64,000 bases of DNA, taken from assembly GCF_021018895.1 (NCBI RefSeq), contig NC_079380.1, positions 711,001 through 775,000 of the forward strand, read 5' to 3'. The notes under the pieces were generated by a model. It had not been told where the DNA came from. It made no database searches and was given only the letters and a program-made list of their open reading frames with translations. The position numbers and the translations under genes are program-made. This DNA comes from Seriola aureovittata (Eukaryota > Chordata > Actinopteri > Carangiformes > Carangidae). Positions 26,679-34,093 of the stretch are shown piece by piece. The number at the start of each line of letters is the position of its first letter. Within the stretch, counting starts at the first letter, position 1.

Positions 26679-29600
26679 CCCAGGGGAGAACTTGGCTTTT
26701 TGGGAGGCAGCTGAGGAACTGAAATGGGGCACTGCATCTTCCATGTCAACAAAAGCTGAGACCATCTTCAAGTAAGACAAATACTATTTCTCTCTCTCTC
26801 TGCAGGTGTGTGTGGGTCCATTGTCACTAAGCCTAGTGTGTACACAATGTTATATGTATATAGTCAGGTTTTTACAGTGAAGTGTGACCAAAGCCTGTAC
26901 ACAGGATCTGTGGTTGTTATATTTCTAGAAGACTACACCTCTCCACTCTTTGACCTTCAGTACCATTACTATCCTATCATGATCTGGAGTGTGTGTGTGT
27001 GTGTGTGTGTGTTCAGGACCTTCCTGGCCCCAGGGGCCCCGCGCTGGATTAACATTGATGGCAGGACAATGGGTCTGACAGTGAAAGGCCTGGATCATCC
27101 TCACCGCTACGTGCTGGAAGCAGCTCAGACACATGTCTTCTTGCTGATGAAGAAGGTGTGTCTGCGTACTGTTTTTCTTACCCTGCAGCTAATGACTGTC
27201 ACCCATATGTGAGGGTGGTGGATTAGTACCATCAAGTGATTCATGATAAATATGATGCTTACACTTATTTCAGAATTTGGCTCACTGTGTCAAAACTCAA
27301 CACACAAGCAAAATAACACAGAACACCTGGATGTGAACATCTGTCAAAATGAAACACTGCAATCAAACCCTGACAATCCTCTTTCAAAATGACATTTCTT
27401 TTTTACAAAACCATATGCACGTGCACCATCTGATGAACATTACACAAACACTGCTGTCTTCACAACTTTGTATATCTTTAATTTTGTCATACAGGCTTCA
27501 CACAACACAGAAATAGAAAAATATTCAGAAAACAGCTGATTTTACCAGAACAGGTTTGTACAGAACAGTAGAACTTACAGCTGCAGCTGCATCAAAGTCT
27601 ATAGGACTCTGTCACAGAACAGGTTTACGCTCAAATGTGAATATGGTGTAAAGTAATTCTGGTGTAAAAAAACATAGGATTACAACATCTACATCCTCAT
27701 ACAGGGAGGGGGTTGGGGGTGGGTTGGGTCAGATAGGCAGAGACCTACAGACACCCCCTCCCAGAACGGAGGCACTAGTGCAGGTCACATACTGCTTTGT
27801 CTGAATGTATACATTGAAAACACAACACAATCTGCTGCCATTACTCTGTTACTCTACAGTTCAGTGATACTTCCACATCTTCATAGAGAAGGTCCTTGAC
27901 TCTAACACTGTTCCTCTCATATGGAACCTGTACAGCTGCTTCATTGTAAGGTGGTGTTGATGAACTGAGAGGTCCAGTCTAGTAGAAAGTTGAAGACCTG
28001 CTCTCTAGTCTCAATGTCCGTATTATGGATACTACTCTGTAGCAACTGAGGTTGGACTGATTCTCTGCTCAGCCTCCCTCAGTGTCAGATCAGGATTTAT
28101 GACATGGTCCACCAAATATGTGTCTGTCGATCACCAGGTCTTCTTTGTTCTGGCCCTCATCCCCCACCTCCTTTCTGTCTTCCTCTTCCTCTCACTTTCA
28201 CTGCTTCCATGTTTGCAAAGCTTCACAGAAGCTCACCTGAGGTCTACCTGTAGCACTAAGGCTCAGACTGAGTAGCGTTCAATATCTGCATAAGTGTTTT
28301 TAGGTGTGTATGTGTTTGGTGTGAAATTCAGGTGTGTGTTGCAGTTTGAAAAAGAAGTGTTGTAGAATTGAAAACAAAGTGTAAAGTAGAAAATGTGTTT
28401 GTATTTTTGGTTCCTTTGTTTAAGGCGTGGCTTTAAAAGTTAAGGTTTTGATGCTTTGGTCTAAGCATTCACTTTCAGTGTGTGAGCAATCGCAAAAAAC
28501 TGTAATGGAACAGAGGTCACCTTCAGGTCACGGCTCTGACATGTGCTGCGTTATTAGAATTTGTGACAGAAATGACATCTGCACGTTTTCAGATGGGAAT
28601 TAAAGGCGCTTTGGTTTAGTGAAGCTGAGCTCACCTGCAGTCTCCCGTGCTTTCATTGCTACAGGATACTTTCTTCCGTTACCTCAAGTCACCCGTGTAC
28701 AAAGACATACAGAAGAAGGCGCTGAACCCTGAGCCTCATAACTTCAGGTCAGTTGCTGAAATTAGATTAATCTCTAGTTAATCTCTGATATCTAGAAACT
28801 GCTGTCCCAATATACTGTATGTACAAACTGACTGTGCTTGTTGTTTCTCCCTATAATCATGACATTTCTTCCCCAAAGTTATTAGTAAGTTTAATGACAG
28901 ATTCAAGCATATTATTACATAAAGAGACAGTACAGCAGCTGTAAACTGAGAGGGGGCTTTATTAAAACTAGAATCTCCCCCTTCTGGTTGTGTCCCTCCA
29001 CCAACCAGCCAAGTGTCAGGAAACATGGTCACAGTCTCTCCTTCCTGAGTTACAGCATTGAATAATGACCAAAAGTGTTTGTAAAGAACATTATGATGTC
29101 ACAGTGAAATTAACCTTTGACCATTTGGATATAAAATATTATTTCCATTTGGATATAAAATATAATAATAATAATAATAATTAATACTGCCACTCAGGTG
29201 GTTGTATATTAACCTGTGTCTCTGATGTCATCTCTGATCTTTCTCTGGCTGCCCACTGACTCCTCCCAGTCCACGAGACAGATCATATACAGATCATTTC
29301 TCAATTCATTTTTTCCTGCAGCAATTAATATTTTCAGGTCCCACCTATTATTATAATTATTATTATTTTATTTTTTTTTGACAGAACCCAAATAAAATCA
29401 CATACATGTCAATGGGGCTCAGAGAGATAGTGAATGAGGTGGACTGTCATTTTCACTGTGTTTCTGTTCCTTCAACACTGTGAACATCATAAATGAAATT
29501 CCCTTCACCTTTTACTGCAGTGGTGACACAACACAAACCTCACAGACATACATAGATCTTAAAACCTGGACAAACAGATCCTAAACTATATGTACTCCAA

Positions 29601-30446
29601 GGGCGTAGGTTTGGTCTCAGCATTTGTAGGTTCACAACAACCCCTCCATAACAAACATATCATCTGTATTTACATTAAGACCATCGTTTACATTTAAATA
29701 AAAACTATACACAGTAACAGATCAAAAATTGAAAGAAAGTAAACTTCAGGAAATCACTTGTTAATGGCAGAGAAAAATCTAACAGTAGTTTTGCATTTTT
29801 GCATCCATGGTCAACATGTTTATATCCAGTGCTGCAGTTCTCCTTTTCTACTTGATTTCACATTTAAAACCAGCTCCACCTTGAGCAGCTACATCAGTAA
29901 AGTGCTGCTGATCCACTGATGCATCAGTATTAACAATGTAATAATGTAAGGTTGGCGATGTAAGCAGCTGCAGAGTGTGATACTTGCCTCCAGATAGTCC
30001 CCGACCTCTTATCACTCAAATATTAGTTGGGGCAATTCTGTCCTCCCAAAATATTGGTAGGGACATGTCCTTACTGTCCAAATGCAAACCTACACCATTG
30101 ATGTACTATATACTGCATATGTATATTTATATATCTGCAAATTTGTGTTTTGTAGTTTGGGTAAAATGAGCCCTTAACACATTTTACCTTTATACCACAA
30201 TGAATAAAATAACAGAATATTGTCCTCCCTCGTGACAAAGGCTTTCCCATCGTCTTGAGTTCATCACCATGTTTCTCTTTTCACTCCAGTCCAGCCCAGC
30301 TGGAGCAAAACGCTCTGACCCGCAGCCTGGGCATCCATCCCATCATCCTCTGGCAGCAGGAGGAGGAGGAAAAGGCGAAGGCTGCTGCTGCCTCTGCTCC
30401 TGTGGATGTCAAGGCCATGATGAGCAAAATAGACAGGAAGAAGTAG
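11534..30446 (+). CDS. rgs9: Regulator of G-protein signalling 9, short (RGS9-1-like) isoform; 17 coding exons
   Basis: RGS9-1 is the GTPase-activating protein that, with G-beta-5 and the anchor R9AP, speeds GTP hydrolysis on transducin and so switches off the photoresponse. Exons: 11534-11602, 14303-14399, 16073-16123, 16233-16339, 17589-17640, 18355-18413, 20433-20509, 21822-21903, 22001-22063, 24186-24215, 24380-24441, 24683-24796, 26206-26321, 26684-26771, 27017-27155, 28665-28747, 30290-30446. The lengths sum to 1446 nt, all joins are in phase, and the product is 481 residues; human RGS9-1 is 484. Domains: DEP about 30-105, helical linker to ~215, GGL about 222-285 (with CLPSNPW), RGS about 302-418 ([24 protein letters not shown]). 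The C-terminus [14 protein letters not shown] matches the photoreceptor isoform rather than the long striatal RGS9-2. The RGS7/6/11 paralogues fit less well; the head-to-head gna13 neighbour also supports rgs9. The a or b teleost copy is undetermined. Confidence 0.95.
14303..14399 (+). CDS. rgs9: rgs9 exon 2 (residues 24-56)
   Basis: It encodes [17 protein letters not shown] and then TKIPHVIT, the start of the DEP domain. The acceptor is TTCACAG and the donor CTG|GTGAGA, phase 1. A (CA)n tract begins 9-10 nt into the following intron. Confidence 0.93.
16073..16123 (+). CDS. rgs9: rgs9 exon 3 (residues 56-73)
   Basis: It encodes [17 protein letters not shown] in the DEP domain (human SDVLQWIVQRL). 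The acceptor is TTTCCACAG and the donor AAG|GTAGAG, phase 1 to phase 1. Confidence 0.9.
16233..16339 (+). CDS. rgs9: rgs9 exon 4 (residues 73-108)
   Basis: It encodes [19 protein letters not shown] and ends SLYRFQ, the second half of the DEP domain with the conserved GYIYPL motif. The acceptor is TGTTCCAG and the donor CAG|GTAAAA, phase 0. Confidence 0.95.
17589..17640 (+). CDS. rgs9: rgs9 exon 5 (residues 109-126)
   Basis: It encodes [17 protein letters not shown], nearly the same as the family sequence at the start of the helical linker. The acceptor is CCTTTCAG and the donor ACG|GTGAGT, phase 1. Confidence 0.95.
18355..18413 (+). CDS. rgs9: rgs9 exon 6 (residues 126-145)
   Basis: It encodes [20 protein letters not shown]. 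The acceptor is TTGTAG. The donor CAG|GTATGT runs straight into a (TG)n tract to 18443. Confidence 0.95.
18417..18443. repeat. (TG)n microsatellite at the exon 6 donor
   Basis: About 13 TG units start three nucleotides after the GT of the rgs9 exon 6 donor. Confidence 0.95.
18925..20400 (+). repeat. 1.5-kb CACTGT hexanucleotide satellite in rgs9 intron 6
   Basis: This is a long array of CTGTCA/CACTGT hexamers with variants (CACCGT, CTCTGT, CCCTGT, CACCAT, ACCTGT). Two segments of it are duplicated at a higher-order period of about 326-327 bp. Because the unit is a multiple of three, several frames stay open on both strands (Ser-Leu, Thr-Val and Cys-His dipeptide repeats). A 504-codon frame results but is not a gene. 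The array ends close to the acceptor of rgs9 exon 7. Confidence 0.95.
20433..20509 (+). CDS. rgs9: rgs9 exon 7 (residues 146-171)
   Basis: It encodes [20 protein letters not shown] and ATEQYK (human [24 protein letters not shown]). The acceptor is TTTTTAACAG and the donor CAA|GTAGGT, phase 2. It lies between the hexamer satellite and a fold-back element. Confidence 0.94.
20554..21027. repeat. Fold-back (long inverted repeat) element in rgs9 intron 7
   Basis: The left arm (about 20554-20735) and the right arm (about 20853-21027) are reverse complements with scattered mismatches. Shared blocks include AGAAGTGTTTCCAGGGGACA and TTGAAGTTATGAAGAC. The loop is about 120 nt. It is MITE-like, has no coding region, and would form a strong hairpin in the pre-mRNA. 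Confidence 0.85.
21115..21335 (+). mobile_element. Common teleost interspersed repeat (TGACCTTGACCTTTGACC family)
   Basis: The run GTCACTGTGACCTTGACC, then ACCACCAAAATCTAATCAG, GAGATATCAAG, GAGAATGGGAC and a final GGCTCCGGC block, occurs in this order in a repeat found many times in fish genomes. It is non-coding. Confidence 0.65.
21740..21819. repeat. (TGTCCA)n and (TG)n tract abutting the exon 8 acceptor
   Basis: Several GTGTCCAT units pass into about 22 TG units. These end in TCAG, the acceptor of rgs9 exon 8, with no separate pyrimidine tract. Confidence 0.95.
21822..21903 (+). CDS. rgs9: rgs9 exon 8 (residues 171-198)
   Basis: It encodes [20 protein letters not shown] and YWIVNRPP (human [21 protein letters not shown]). 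The acceptor follows directly on a (TG)n tract. The donor is CCG|GTCAGT, phase 0. Confidence 0.95.
22001..22063 (+). CDS. rgs9: rgs9 exon 9 (residues 199-219)
   Basis: It encodes [20 protein letters not shown] and E, a poorly conserved linker. The acceptor is TGTGTGCAG. The donor GAG|GTAACA is chosen because it is in phase 0 with exon 10. A stronger-looking donor CAG|GTCAGT seven bases on (after 22070) would put exon 10 out of frame. A (CA)n tract follows. Confidence 0.75.
23025..23365. mobile_element. MITE-like element with short terminal inverted repeats, rgs9 intron 9
   Basis: Near 23030 the sequence ACAGAAAAACCATATG is matched in inverse near 23340-23356 (CATGTGGTTTTTCTAT). The ~340-bp interior is rich in CATGTG motifs. 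It is non-coding. The superfamily is unknown. Confidence 0.5.
24186..24215 (+). CDS. rgs9: rgs9 exon 10 (residues 220-229)
   Basis: A 30-nt microexon encoding [10 protein letters not shown] at the start of the GGL domain. The acceptor is CTTTCAG and the donor AAA|GTAAGT, phase 0 on both sides. Confidence 0.85.
24380..24441 (+). CDS. rgs9: rgs9 exon 11 (residues 230-250)
   Basis: It encodes [20 protein letters not shown] and part of the next codon, matching human [19 protein letters not shown] in the GGL helix that binds G-beta-5. The acceptor is TTCTAG and the donor GC|GTAAGT, phase 2. Confidence 0.96.
24683..24796 (+). CDS. rgs9: rgs9 exon 12 (residues 250-288)
   Basis: It encodes [15 protein letters not shown], then CLPSNPW and [19 protein letters not shown] is a hallmark of the R7 family GGL region. 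The acceptor is CTCTGCAG and the donor AAG|GTGAGG, phase 2. Confidence 0.96.
26206..26321 (+). CDS. rgs9: rgs9 exon 13 (residues 288-327)
   Basis: It encodes [20 protein letters not shown] and then FLKKEFS, entering the RGS domain. The acceptor is TGTTCAG and the donor GCG|GTGAGT, phase 1. Confidence 0.96.
26416..26676. repeat. (TG)n/(TGCG)n microsatellite, rgs9 intron 13
   Basis: About 260 bp of TG units with interspersed TGCG runs. It ends about seven bases before the exon 14 acceptor. Long Cys-Val or His-Thr frames across it are spurious. Confidence 0.97.
26684..26771 (+). CDS. rgs9: rgs9 exon 14 (residues 327-356)
   Basis: It encodes [20 protein letters not shown] and ends ETIFK. The ENLAFWEA motif is the core of the RGS fold and contacts G-alpha switch regions. 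The acceptor TTTCCCAG sits after the long TG tract. The donor is CAA|GTAAGA, phase 2. Confidence 0.97.
27017..27155 (+). CDS. rgs9: rgs9 exon 15 (residues 356-402)
   Basis: It encodes [20 protein letters not shown], then [18 protein letters not shown] and LLMKK, the most conserved RGS-domain stretch. The acceptor GTTCAG follows a (TG)n tract (26990-27012). The donor is AAG|GTGTGT, phase 0. Confidence 0.97.
28665..28747 (+). CDS. rgs9: rgs9 exon 16 (residues 403-430)
   Basis: It encodes [20 protein letters not shown] and NPEPHNF, the end of the RGS domain. The acceptor is GCTACAG and the donor CAG|GTCAGT, phase 2. Confidence 0.95.
30290..30446 (+). CDS. rgs9: rgs9 exon 17 and stop (residues 430-481)
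   Basis: It encodes [20 protein letters not shown], then an acidic/Ala-rich stretch and [14 protein letters not shown] before TAG (30444-30446). The end matches the photoreceptor isoform tail (VMSKLDRR in mammals). The acceptor is CACTCCAG. An AATAAA lies at about 30645 and another at about 31094. Confidence 0.93.
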
Positions 30447-30840
30447 AGATATACCATCAACACAGGTACCAGCTGCTCGTCAGTGTCACTTTGTTTTAGA
30501 ATTATCCAATGTGAGAAAACACAAACTGAAAACCCATCCCATTATTTAGAAAGTGATGCAGTATTTTTTTCTCTACATTTTTATCAATTTGAATTTATTT
30601 CATGTTTATTTATTTATTTCAATACCTAAATATATATTTGTGAAAATAAATATTATTATTATAATAGTTATTATTTATAATAAACTGTTGTTTTTAATGT
30701 CAGATTTTCATGAGGGTCAGTGTAATAGTTCTATTGTACATTCATATTACTCCATACAAGTAAGAGTGTGAGGTAATACTCAAATGACTTATCTCACTAG
30801 TGTGTAAGTTGGAGATATTGTAGCTGTTGCTGCTGCAGTC

Positions 30841-30916
<76 letters not shown>

Positions 30917-31140
30917 CATATATATAGAACTGTGGTTGTGTACACTGCTGAGATTGATTTTTACTGAACTGTCTGTTCCCTGCTGCAAATGATCAAACCA
31001 GTTCTAATCAAAATGCACAACGTCAGTCCACTGAAGCTAAAGAGAACCCATTTACATGTGCATATTTGTAAAGTGTGTAAATCTGGTTATTTTAATAAAT
31101 GAGATCAAGTTAAAGCAGACTTCAGATCACCGTGCATGTT

Positions 31141-31181
<41 letters not shown>

Positions 31182-32290
31182 AAGCTGGAGTTTGGAACTT
31201 TTACATAGGGAGACTGGGCACGGTTGCAACAAGTCTTATTCCTCCAGTCAGAAACGCTACAGTGATGACATTCACACTGTTAGACCCCCCCCCCCCCCCC
31301 ACCAGGAGCACAGAAGACACATTCAACATCTGCTGCTGCATTTATCTAAAAGGAGAAAGAAAGCAATTTTTTTCATGAGCTGTATTTTTGTCAACCTGTC
31401 CTAAACTTGTTGTGTTGACTTCAGAGTGACAGGGTCAGCATGCGTCAGCATGCGTCAGTGTTTCCAGCACATGTTGTTCTGTCATGGCTGACAGGCTGGT
31501 GACGGTTGCAACAAGTTATTGTAATGGTCCTTAAGATGAGCAGCCAAATCACAACAGACCACACAACAATGTGTTTCAACATTTTAGTTCAATAGTCAAA
31601 ATATGCAGCTAATTTTGTCCCATAGAACAGAACAACATTAATTGCTCATTTTAATGCATAAGAGAAAGTTATTTTGGGAATTATTTTGTTAATATATTTA
31701 CCTGTTCTGTTCATCATAAGCAGTAAAATAAATAAATTGTACATATTGACTGAAGGTAGGTTCATATGTTCTACACAAAACTCAATAAATATCATTAAAT
31801 AAATAATACAATAATGTCATAATAAAGCAAAAGTTAATCCTTGAAAGTTAATGTATTAACTTTCAACAATTGACTATATATACTGTATGTACATATATTT
31901 ATATATAAATATATATATGTTGCAACTGCCCCAAGGGTTGGGCTCTGTTGCAACATCTGAATTCTTCCATTCAAATAAATATTGTGAATAATAAGTCATA
32001 TATAATCATCTTTAAATGGTATGGGTCATTAGCAGAAAGGTGTGAGTTTAATGTAGAAAAGTTTGGTTGGTTTAGTCCATATTGTCTCTGAGTAGAAATG
32101 CAGCAAGTGTTGCATCAGTCTCAGTCTCCCAATAAAGGAACATCATGGTCGGGTAGGTTTTAATGTTACCAACAATACTAAACACTCATATGGTATAAAA
32201 GTAATGACTCTAAGTTATACTTGTGCCTGTGGTTAAAGATAAAAAAGACAAAGGTAAACAGTTCAGAGAACTACAGGACTAGAGCCCTAG
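30447..32290. other. rgs9 3' flank and part of the rgs9/cog1 spacer
   Basis: This probably starts with the rgs9 3' UTR (AATAAA near 30645 and 31094). It contains (TA)n at 30845-30926, (TG)n at 31142-31180 and two GGTTGCAACAAGT direct repeats near 31222 and 31505. No coding region was recognised, including any exon resembling the long RGS9-2 tail. Confidence 0.6.
30845..30926. repeat. (TA)n microsatellite
   Basis: About 80 bp of TA units with a few TACATA interruptions at the right end. Confidence 0.95.
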
Positions 32291-32299
32291 CCAGCATTT

Positions 32300-33170
32300 A
32301 ATTGTTCTATTTAATTAGCTGGAGAGAATCCTACTAAACAGACGGGAGCAGTACATCCTGACCACCGACAACCAGTTTGGGTTTAAATCTAAACATGGAA
32401 CTGATGTGTGTGTTTTTGCTTTAAAGGAGATTTTAGATAAATACAAAATGAAAAATACCACAATGTTTATGTGTTTGATTCATGCTACTAAAGTGTTTGA
32501 TCGTATAAATCGTGTAAATTATTTAACAAATTATATGAAAGAGGGGTTCTTTCCTGCGAGAATCCTGGCGTTCTGGTCCGCACATGAGACAATGCCAGTT
32601 AGATGGGAAAATTCTGTATCCGATCCGGTGGACAAGGCGGTATTCTGTCTCCTCTTCTCTTAGCTCTTTTTTATTTCTATGAATGATTTGTCAGTGCAGT
32701 TAACTGGATGTAGCTCAGGATGCATTGTTGGTAATTCTAACATTAACCACTTTATGTATGCAGATGATTTGGTGATTTTCATTCCATCTAGTGCTCAACA
32801 GTTATTGAGGGTATGTTCACAGTATGGTCTAGATTTTGACATAAAATATTATGTGAACAAGAATAATAATAATAATAATTGTTAGAAGCTGGGAAGACAG
32901 AAGATTAGTATTTCCTGACTTCTTCCTTTTGCATATTCCTCTTAAGGAGTGCATTGAGCAAATATTTAGCACATTACATAATCAATGACCGATCAGATGA
33001 CAAGGACATCTACAGGCAGTGGCGAAAGATGTACGCACAAGCAAATATGTTAGCTCGTAAATTTACCATGTGTTCAGTGACTGTTTAGAGTTATTTTATG
33101 CTCTTTATGTTTTGTTTATTGTTATTTTCTTTCTGTCCTTAATAAAGATTGGATTGAATTGAATTGAACT
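32300..33170 (+). mobile_element. Truncated LINE: reverse-transcriptase fragment and 3' end
   Basis: On the plus strand the frames give FGFKSKHGTD, then an RT block (CLIHATKVFDRIN) with the usual FDR motif. Later come the catalytic MYADDLV motif (about 32755-32775) and a terminal RKFTMCSV stretch. The reading frames are broken between the blocks. It ends with AATAAAGATTGGATTG and a short ATTGA-repeat tail, marking the LINE 3' end. The protein is clearly different from the minus-strand LINEs elsewhere in the window. The clade is not assigned. Confidence 0.8.
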
Positions 33171-33212
33171 GAATTCAATCACAAGAGGCTTTTTTCAAAA
33201 GACAAAAGTAGA

Positions 33213-33218
33213 TTTATT
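33213..33218 (-). terminator. cog1: Candidate cog1 polyadenylation signal
   Basis: TTTATT on the plus strand reads AATAAA on the minus strand, about 70 nt beyond the cog1 stop codon. Confidence 0.4.
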
Positions 33219-33288
33219 AGTATACATATTATCTTTACAAAGTTTATGCAAAGGCAAATAAAAAGTCTAGCAATAAAGCAACAAAGGG

Positions 33289-33426
33289 TTATTTGGCCAT
33301 GCCAGACAGCCAGCTGAGTTTGAATAAAGACGGAGCTGCTGTGTCTTCGTCCTGGTCAGCGAGCTGTCTGAACAGGCTGCCCGGCCGGAAGCTGTCCTCA
33401 CTGTCTGCTGTGGAGGAGGGAGGAGC
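33289..33426 (-). CDS. cog1: cog1 last exon
   Basis: It encodes [13 protein letters not shown], then RPGSLFRQL and [15 protein letters not shown] before TAA. It matches the human end GSLFRQL...SAPSLFKLGWLSSMTK. The acceptor is TCTCCTCAG. Confidence 0.95.
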   Translation of the reverse strand, partial: APPSSTADSEDSFRPGSLFRQLADQDEDTAAPSLFKLSWLSGMAK

Positions 33427-34028
33427 CTGAGGAGACAGGAGGAGACATCAGGTTTGATCAGGTTTTGGTAGACTGTCCTGTTGGTCATGTTAATTAATAA
33501 TGAGAACATATAAAACAACTGTCCATTGACCCTTGTCATGCTAAGTATCACAGTCCTGGAGGTCCCTCTCCTGGAATCTGGACATTTCAATCACTCAGTG
33601 AGTTACTACAATTCATCCTGAGGAGAACGTGGAAAATAGAGTCTTCAACATCAGGCAGAAGCAAAGTAACAAAGAAACAAAGAAAATAATATGCTCTGAA
33701 CATGAAAGGTCATTGCCATAGCCAGAGGATCAGGGTTCCCGCAGGTCGGTAAAAAGGAAAATAAGATCTTAAAATGTCTTATATTTACTGTAAATTTATT
33801 GTAGGTATTAAATTTGAAGATAAAGGGTTTAAGACTAGGAAAAGAAAAAAAAAAAAAAAAATTAGCAAAAATTAACAATAAGATTCATTTTGTAGATCTG
33901 TTCTATTATGGCGTTGAGGTTTCATGTCACAGACACAAATTTATTTTTAAGATGTGGTTATGCATAGTTTGGCATTAAAGTACGGTCTACGGGTCCGCAG
34001 GTAGATATTGCTTCAATATTAACTTCAC

Positions 34029-34093
<65 letters not shown>

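Noticed and set aside
26322..26780. Cys-Val and His-Thr frames of 100-130 codons on both strands
   Set aside because: They are translations of the (TG)n/(TGCG)n microsatellite in rgs9 intron 13. The only real coding part is exon 14.
26808..27212. 134-codon plus-strand frame across rgs9 intron 14 and exon 15 as a separate gene
   Set aside because: Only the 27017-27155 part is conserved, and it is exon 15 with clear splice sites.
28778..29032. 84-codon minus-strand frame in rgs9 intron 16
   Set aside because: No recognisable domain, within an intron, and repeat-like sequence around it.
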